A stretch of DNA of 64,000 nt. Origin: Spirosoma sordidisoli (GTDB lineage: Bacteria > Bacteroidota > Bacteroidia > Cytophagales > Spirosomataceae). Positions 60,118-64,000 of this stretch are shown here, piece after piece (the first letter of the stretch is position 1; every line of letters begins with the position of its first letter). Both the position numbers and the translations under genes were made by a program. Location: the NCBI RefSeq assembly GCF_004138325.1, contig NZ_SBLB01000013.1, positions 1 to 64,000 on the forward strand, read 5' to 3'. The notes beneath the pieces were generated by a model. It was not told the origin of the DNA, searched no databases, and worked only from the letters and a program-made list of their open reading frames with translations.

Positions 60118-60981
60118 TCAGGACGGCTGGCCAACGAGTTGCTGGATATACGCTTGCAGCGTGGTGTGACCCCGAACGGGTGCCTCAGGGCGTTCATAGT
60201 CCTGGTTCAGCGTAATGTCGGTCATGGCGGCCATGGCCGCTGCCGCTGGCCCGGAAAAGCCCAGTCCTGTCAGTGCCGGGACCCATTGCGCCCGGCCGAT
60301 CGCCTGGGCCACCACCGATCGGTTGAGGACCTGGGCAAAAGCAGCGGCTACGTCAGCCGATGAATAGCGGGTGGGCCCTTCCAGGTAATACAGACCGGTT
60401 GTATCCTGGGGCTCCATCATCAGCCGGGCCGCAAACTGCCCAATATCATCGGGACTCACCATGGGTAGCGGGAGATCAACCGGGTAAAGCGTACGGACCA
60501 GGCCTTCCTGTTGCGCCGTCGGTAGTGACATGTCCCAGTTACTCATGTAATAAGCCGCCCGGATAATGGTGGTCGACAGTTTTTTGCTGGCCAGCTGCTG
60601 TTCCATCTCGTATAATACGCCCATATCACCAACGCCTTCGCCCGGTTGGGCCCCGTACGTCGATAGGGCCACTACCTTTTTGATCCCGGACTTATCCAGC
60701 GCCGTCAGGATCGACGACAGCGACTGGCGTTCCTGGGCCACCGTATCCGTCGAGGGGGCGGCCGGTGGGTTGAGTAAGAACAGGCGGGTACCGGTTTGAA
60801 AAATAGCCCGGAGTGCTTCGGTGTCGTGAACGTCGGCGATCGCAACGGTTACTCCCTGATCTTTCCAGTGAACGGCCTTCTTTGGATCGCGGGAGATGAT
60901 GGTAAGGGGTTGGTTGTGCTCGAGCAGGGTTCGGGCCACGGCCGAGCCAACATGGCCTGTACCGCCCAGTAGGATATGCAT
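60118..60981 (-). CDS. NmrA-like NAD(P)-binding protein
   Basis: A 287-residue protein: MHILLGGTGHVGSAVARTLL has a GGTGHVG nucleotide-binding loop typical of NmrA/atypical SDR proteins. Later VVALSTYGAQPGEG, and PDDIGQFAARLMMEP. No YxxxK, so it may be a redox sensor or quinone reductase-like protein, as QorB or NmrA. It lies next to the epimerase on the same strand, with a 117-bp gap, and a regulator is upstream (61055-61753). Confidence 0.8.
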   Translation of the reverse strand: MHILLGGTGHVGSAVARTLLEHNQPLTIISRDPKKAVHWKDQGVTVAIADVHDTEALRAIFQTGTRLFLLNPPAAPSTDTVAQERQSLSSILTALDKSGIKKVVALSTYGAQPGEGVGDMGVLYEMEQQLASKKLSTTIIRAAYYMSNWDMSLPTAQQEGLVRTLYPVDLPLPMVSPDDIGQFAARLMMEPQDTTGLYYLEGPTRYSSADVAAAFAQVLNRSVVAQAIGRAQWVPALTGLGFSGPAAAAMAAMTDITLNQDYERPEAPVRGHTTLQAYIQQLVGQPS

Positions 60982-61054
60982 AAGGTTGTCTGTTTTGTGT
61001 ACGAGGGCAAACGTAGCCTAGCCCAGTGTCAACCGTATGTCAGGGGTATGAAGA

Positions 61055-61753
61055 TTAATTTTTCAGGGTCTTAAAATACTCCTGAAGGGTTAGGGTATGC
61101 GGTGTGAAGGTCTGGGGCAGGGCGGTAAGCTGCTCAATGTGATCGACGCGGAACATGCGGTAGGCCTGGCGCAGGCGGCACCAGGCCACCAGTAACCAGT
61201 CCGCTTCGCTACTCAGCAATAACGCAAAGGGCTCCACCTCCCGCATCGTCTGCTGCTGGGAAAGGGAATGGTACGCTATCCGGACCAGGTTGTAATTGAT
61301 GAGGGCCGCTTGCAGGGTCATGAGACAGGCGCTTGTTTGTTGCCGTTGCCGATTCTCATACACTTTTACCCGATCAGTTAGCAGGTTGGCCTTGTCGCGA
61401 ATGTGGGGTTGCAGTACGGCTTTAACTTTCTGGATAGCCTCCGTGAAATGGTGGATCAGTAACCCGTCTTTGTTATGCAGGATGAGCTGTTCGGCCGTTA
61501 TCAGGGCGTTGGCTTCCTCCTGGGTAAACTGCACCGGTGGCAGGCGGTAACCATCGAGCAAAAAATACCCTTTGCCTTCCTGGGTGCTCATGGGTACCCC
61601 CGCCTGCTCGAGGGCCCGCAGATCGCGGTAGATGGTTCGCACACTGACCGAAAAGCGTTGGGCCAGCTCGGGAGCGGTAATCAGACGTTTGGTTTGGAGC
61701 TGGGTCAGCATACCCAGCATGCGGGTTATGCGTTTGATGTCGTTTTTTTTCAT
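61055..61753 (-). CDS. YafY-like HTH and WYL-domain regulator
   Basis: From ATG 61753 (MKKNDIKRITRMLGMLTQLQ), 232 residues; ATG 61768 is an alternative. HTH_11-type DNA-binding domain (LITAPELAQRFSVSVRTIYR, about residues 20-40) and a WYL domain (RIAYHSLSQQQTMREVEPFA; SEADWLLVAWCRLRQAYRMF). WYL proteins sense ligands or nucleic acid ends and control defence or metabolic genes. It is 73 bp from the NmrA-like gene and on the same strand, so it probably controls it. Confidence 0.82.
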   Translation of the reverse strand: MKKNDIKRITRMLGMLTQLQTKRLITAPELAQRFSVSVRTIYRDLRALEQAGVPMSTQEGKGYFLLDGYRLPPVQFTQEEANALITAEQLILHNKDGLLIHHFTEAIQKVKAVLQPHIRDKANLLTDRVKVYENRQRQQTSACLMTLQAALINYNLVRIAYHSLSQQQTMREVEPFALLLSSEADWLLVAWCRLRQAYRMFRVDHIEQLTALPQTFTPHTLTLQEYFKTLKN

Positions 61754-61837
61754 GGCTTTGAGGCTCATCACGGTTGGCAAGCCTTCTCGATTTACAGCCG
61801 GGTCAATCCACCCTGGGTTGTCGGGCTGCCAAGCCAA

Positions 61838-62192
61838 ACCGTTTTTCTAGCTAAACCCCGTTTCTACCCAAATTGTCCTTAAACGCATGGGTAAGGCTGG
61901 TTGTTGTCCGACAGCATACCGGGGCCTGCCTGATCGTGCCTGGCCAGGGCGGTCAGCATCGAACTCCCCCAGTTCGGCTCAATGGGGCGATCAGTCAAAA
62001 ACCGTCCTTAAGCTGGTACTTAGGTTAGCAACGATCTCCTCGTTGACTGGCAGACGATAATTTTTGGGTATCTCAACAAACGCTCCCATGCAAAACGAAT
62101 AACTAATCATATTTCATGCTTAGCTGCGCGATAGTTACTTTTTTGGCCTATCTTAACTCTTGGGCAGTGAGTAGATATGAAATACCAAAACC
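61838..62192. other. Gap with possible gene debris on the minus strand
   Basis: Two short minus-strand frames (about 62090-61990 and 61990-61870) read as protein-like pieces (EIVANLSTSLRTVFD; PNWGSSMLTALARHDQAG) broken by a stop. They may be remains of one gene. No family recognised. Confidence 0.3.
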
Positions 62193-62577
62193 ATGAAAAC
62201 GTATAAATCGACAATAGGACTTGAGCTCGTGATTCCTTGTCTGGTTTACTGGTTGGGTTGCCTGATGCCTTACAAAGGCTGTGGTGGTGTCCCTACTGGT
62301 CCTGCACTTGTTCAGTACCACATGCTACAAACTGGACAAAAACACCATCCATATTCAAGCCGGCTTTTTCTTTCACCAGGCGCTACCCATCCCGTCTATC
62401 AAAAAGATCAGCGAAACCAGAAACCCCATTAGCTCCCCGGCCCTCTCGCTGGATCGCCTGCAAATAGTCTATAACCGATTCGACAGTGTGCTCATTTCAC
62501 CTGCCGACAAGATGGACTTCATCGCGGAATTACTGCATCGAAAGCCCGACATTGAAGTAGGACTAAAAGCCGCTTAA
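62193..62577 (+). pseudogene. Frameshifted PH-domain (bPH) membrane protein
   Basis: Begins MKTYKSTIGLELVIPCLVYW in one frame. The body continues in another frame from about 62280 (FSTTCYKLDKNTIHIQAGFF, IPSIKKISETRNP, LDRLQIVYNRFDSVLISPAD). The latter matches small bacterial PH-domain membrane proteins. One frame change near 62270-62285 is needed to join them. Either a mutation or a base error. Confidence 0.6.
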
Positions 62578-62589
62578 GTGCCGGTCCTG

Positions 62590-62685
62590 AGCAAAAAGCT
62601 TAGGGTAACTTCACCGATAGTCGTTTCCACTTACTTGAGACGAATGAGCTTTCATGTATCTGGTTCACAATTGGGGCCTATTTTC
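62590..62685 (+). repeat. Dispersed intergenic repeat, copy E
   Basis: GCAAAAAGCT near the start, then TTGAGACGAATGAGCTTTCA, TGTATCTGG and ACAATTGGGGCC. The most diverged copy, about 50 bp upstream of the AraC gene start. Confidence 0.45.
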
Positions 62686-62736
62686 GAATGGAATGCTTTG
62701 ATCAATGTAAACCTATATAGCATACGTGGTCATTCA

Positions 62737-63648
62737 ATGAATCCTAAACCAGTTGACATTGTAAACGTTGAACAGTTTAATGCCCGGTTTATGGACACGA
62801 ATTGGGATCAATTCGGGTTTCGGACGGGTGTGATTCAGGTTTATCCTTTATCCATTGCCCCATTAACCATCCTTACGCCCAGTCCGCTTTTCCGAACAGA
62901 CTACAACTTTTTGCTATTAATTGAACAGGGCGGTGGTCAGCAGCAAATCAACACAGATACCTTCGAGCTAAAGGCCAATGACGTGCTCTTTATTCGAGAG
63001 GGGCACCTCAATGCGATTAAATCCATCGAGAAAGACACAACAGGCTATTTTATTTATATCGACAGTACGTTACTGCCGCAGCTCTTTATAGATAACACTC
63101 TACTTCACCGGTTAACGTTTCATCCCAAACAATCCCTCACCAAGCCCGCTATGGAGTGGATTTGTAGTTGCTGTGAGTTGCTTTCCAGCCAGGTCAAGGA
63201 TGATCCGTACGCCGATCAGATTCAACTTGGTTTACTCAGAACAATTATCCTGAAGTTAGCAGGCGCCACCAATGCACCTCAATCTAAACCTAATCGCCAA
63301 ACGGAGATAACGATGCTGTTCAAAGAGCTGCTTTACGAAAACTTCCTGACATGTAGGGATGTAACGTTTTATGCTACTTCTCTTTCCGTTTCGACAAACT
63401 ATCTGAACAGATGTGTCAATCAGGTGACAAACAAGACCCCTAAACAACACATCAGCGAAATGGTCATTATGCACAGTAAAGTGTTACTACAGAGCCAGGC
63501 ACAAGACGTATCCCAGATTGCCTTCGCACTCAATTTCTCGGCCCCGTCGTACTTCGGCCGCTTGTTCAAGCAACTGACGGGGAAAACTCCTACTGAGTAC
63601 AAAAAGACATTTATGCAAGATTTGTCCGAGTATTGGCAAGATTCCTGA
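62737..63648 (+). CDS. AraC-family transcriptional regulator
   Basis: From ATG 62737 (earlier starts overlap the repeat), 303 residues. N-terminal cupin-like domain (ELKANDVLFIREGHLNAIKS) and C-terminal AraC region: VTFYATSLSVSTNYLNRCVN and VSQIAFALNFSAPSYFGRLF, then KQLTGKTPTEYKK. It lies 109 bp upstream of a DUF2141 gene on the same strand. Effector unknown. Confidence 0.85.
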   Translation: MNPKPVDIVNVEQFNARFMDTNWDQFGFRTGVIQVYPLSIAPLTILTPSPLFRTDYNFLLLIEQGGGQQQINTDTFELKANDVLFIREGHLNAIKSIEKDTTGYFIYIDSTLLPQLFIDNTLLHRLTFHPKQSLTKPAMEWICSCCELLSSQVKDDPYADQIQLGLLRTIILKLAGATNAPQSKPNRQTEITMLFKELLYENFLTCRDVTFYATSLSVSTNYLNRCVNQVTNKTPKQHISEMVIMHSKVLLQSQAQDVSQIAFALNFSAPSYFGRLFKQLTGKTPTEYKKTFMQDLSEYWQDS

Positions 63649-63757
63649 TAACAGCGATGAACGGATCCGTCTACTTTTGAAGACACTAGGGTAAACGGTA
63701 GTTACCCGTCAGGGAGAGCTACCGTAAGCCACTACCAGTCTTCACTAATCAGGAAAC

Positions 63758-64000
63758 ATGCTTCATCATCTATCGATTATACTCCTTATTCATCGTCTGG
63801 CTACAACGCTTATCAGGCCCGAAACGATACGTCAGCAACCCGCACTGCTTATCAACATCACCAACATTCAGACCAATCAGGGAAAGGTTGTCGTTGAAAT
63901 CTACAACAGCGCATCCGACTGGTTGACTACCCCGCTTCGTAAACAAACGGTATCATCCGATCGGGTAACCAGAACGGCGACTTTTGACGTTCCTGCCGGA
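63758..64000 (+). CDS. DUF2141-like exported protein, cut by the window edge
   Basis: 81 codons from ATG 63758 to the window end, no stop. MLHHLSIILLIHRLATTLIR is a possible signal, then LLINITNIQTNQGKVVVEIY and TATFDVPAG, which fit the DUF2141 family of small exported beta-proteins. It follows an AraC regulator. The C-terminus is outside the window. Confidence 0.65.
   Translation, partial: MLHHLSIILLIHRLATTLIRPETIRQQPALLINITNIQTNQGKVVVEIYNSASDWLTTPLRKQTVSSDRVTRTATFDVPAG

Noticed and set aside
1..64000. tRNA, rRNA and riboswitch genes
   Set aside because: None was recognised by eye. A covariance-model scan would be needed to exclude them.

Overview
The window looks like DNA of a Bacteroidota bacterium, most likely a Cytophagales relative of Spirosoma. 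This is inferred from the protein families, not from any rRNA. The signs are a Bacteroidetes-type conjugation block (TraE, F, G, J, K, M, N), many short lipoproteins, AraC regulators with membrane sensor domains, a TonB-C protein, a DUF2141 protein, and starts that mostly lack Shine-Dalgarno sequences. An iteron origin, a Rep_3-type initiator, a ParA module and the transfer genes indicate that roughly 8-39 kb is plasmid backbone, either free or integrated.

Layout. 0-4 kb: a truncated gene, small hypotheticals, and an AraC regulator plus NAD-dependent epimerase framed by 30-bp inverted repeats that resemble IS ends. 4-8 kb: an AbiEi/AbiEii-type toxin-antitoxin pair, a GRAM/PH-like protein and a TPR membrane protein. 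8-14 kb: plasmid accessory genes, including a nucleotidyltransferase fused to a DUF3991/TOPRIM protein, a DEDDh exonuclease, a ParB-like protein, an ImmA/IrrE protease pair, a sigma-like protein and a second, inverted set of Rep iterons. 14.2-16.9 kb: a compact ubiquitin-like conjugation operon (tandem-ubiquitin protein, E2-like protein, JAB-E1 fusion, small membrane protein). 17-28 kb: the conjugation operon on the minus strand, headed by ParA and a small putative DNA-binding partner.

28-37 kb holds small plasmid hypotheticals, two paralogous lipoproteins, a serine recombinase whose reading frame is broken at a run of seven C, a TonB-C protein, and the origin (DnaA box, seven tandem iterons plus one, Rep-gene operator). 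Rep (37.3-38.5 kb) is followed by a tyrosine recombinase and the first copy of a ~185-bp direct repeat. Its second copy is at 58.9 kb. Between the copies lies a chromosome-like accessory segment: two RES/Xre toxin-antitoxin modules, a lipoprotein hydrolase/beta-lactamase-like operon, a molybdenum hydroxylase operon with cupins and an acetyltransferase, AraC and Crp regulators, a degenerate IS1-family element and gene fragments. 59-64 kb carries two NAD(P)-dependent reductase-like genes, a YafY/WYL regulator, a frameshifted PH-domain gene, an AraC regulator and the start of a DUF2141 gene.

How the parts work together. Rep, the iterons and ParA would maintain the replicon, and the tra block would build a VirB-like transfer channel. 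No relaxase or coupling protein is visible here, so those must lie elsewhere if the element is self-transmissible. The ubiquitin-like operon and the toxin-antitoxin modules are candidate defence or stabilisation cargo. A five-copy family of short intergenic repeats occurs only in the 40-63 kb segment, which supports a different origin for that part. Coordinates were read by eye. Family calls rest on motif recognition, not on database searches.
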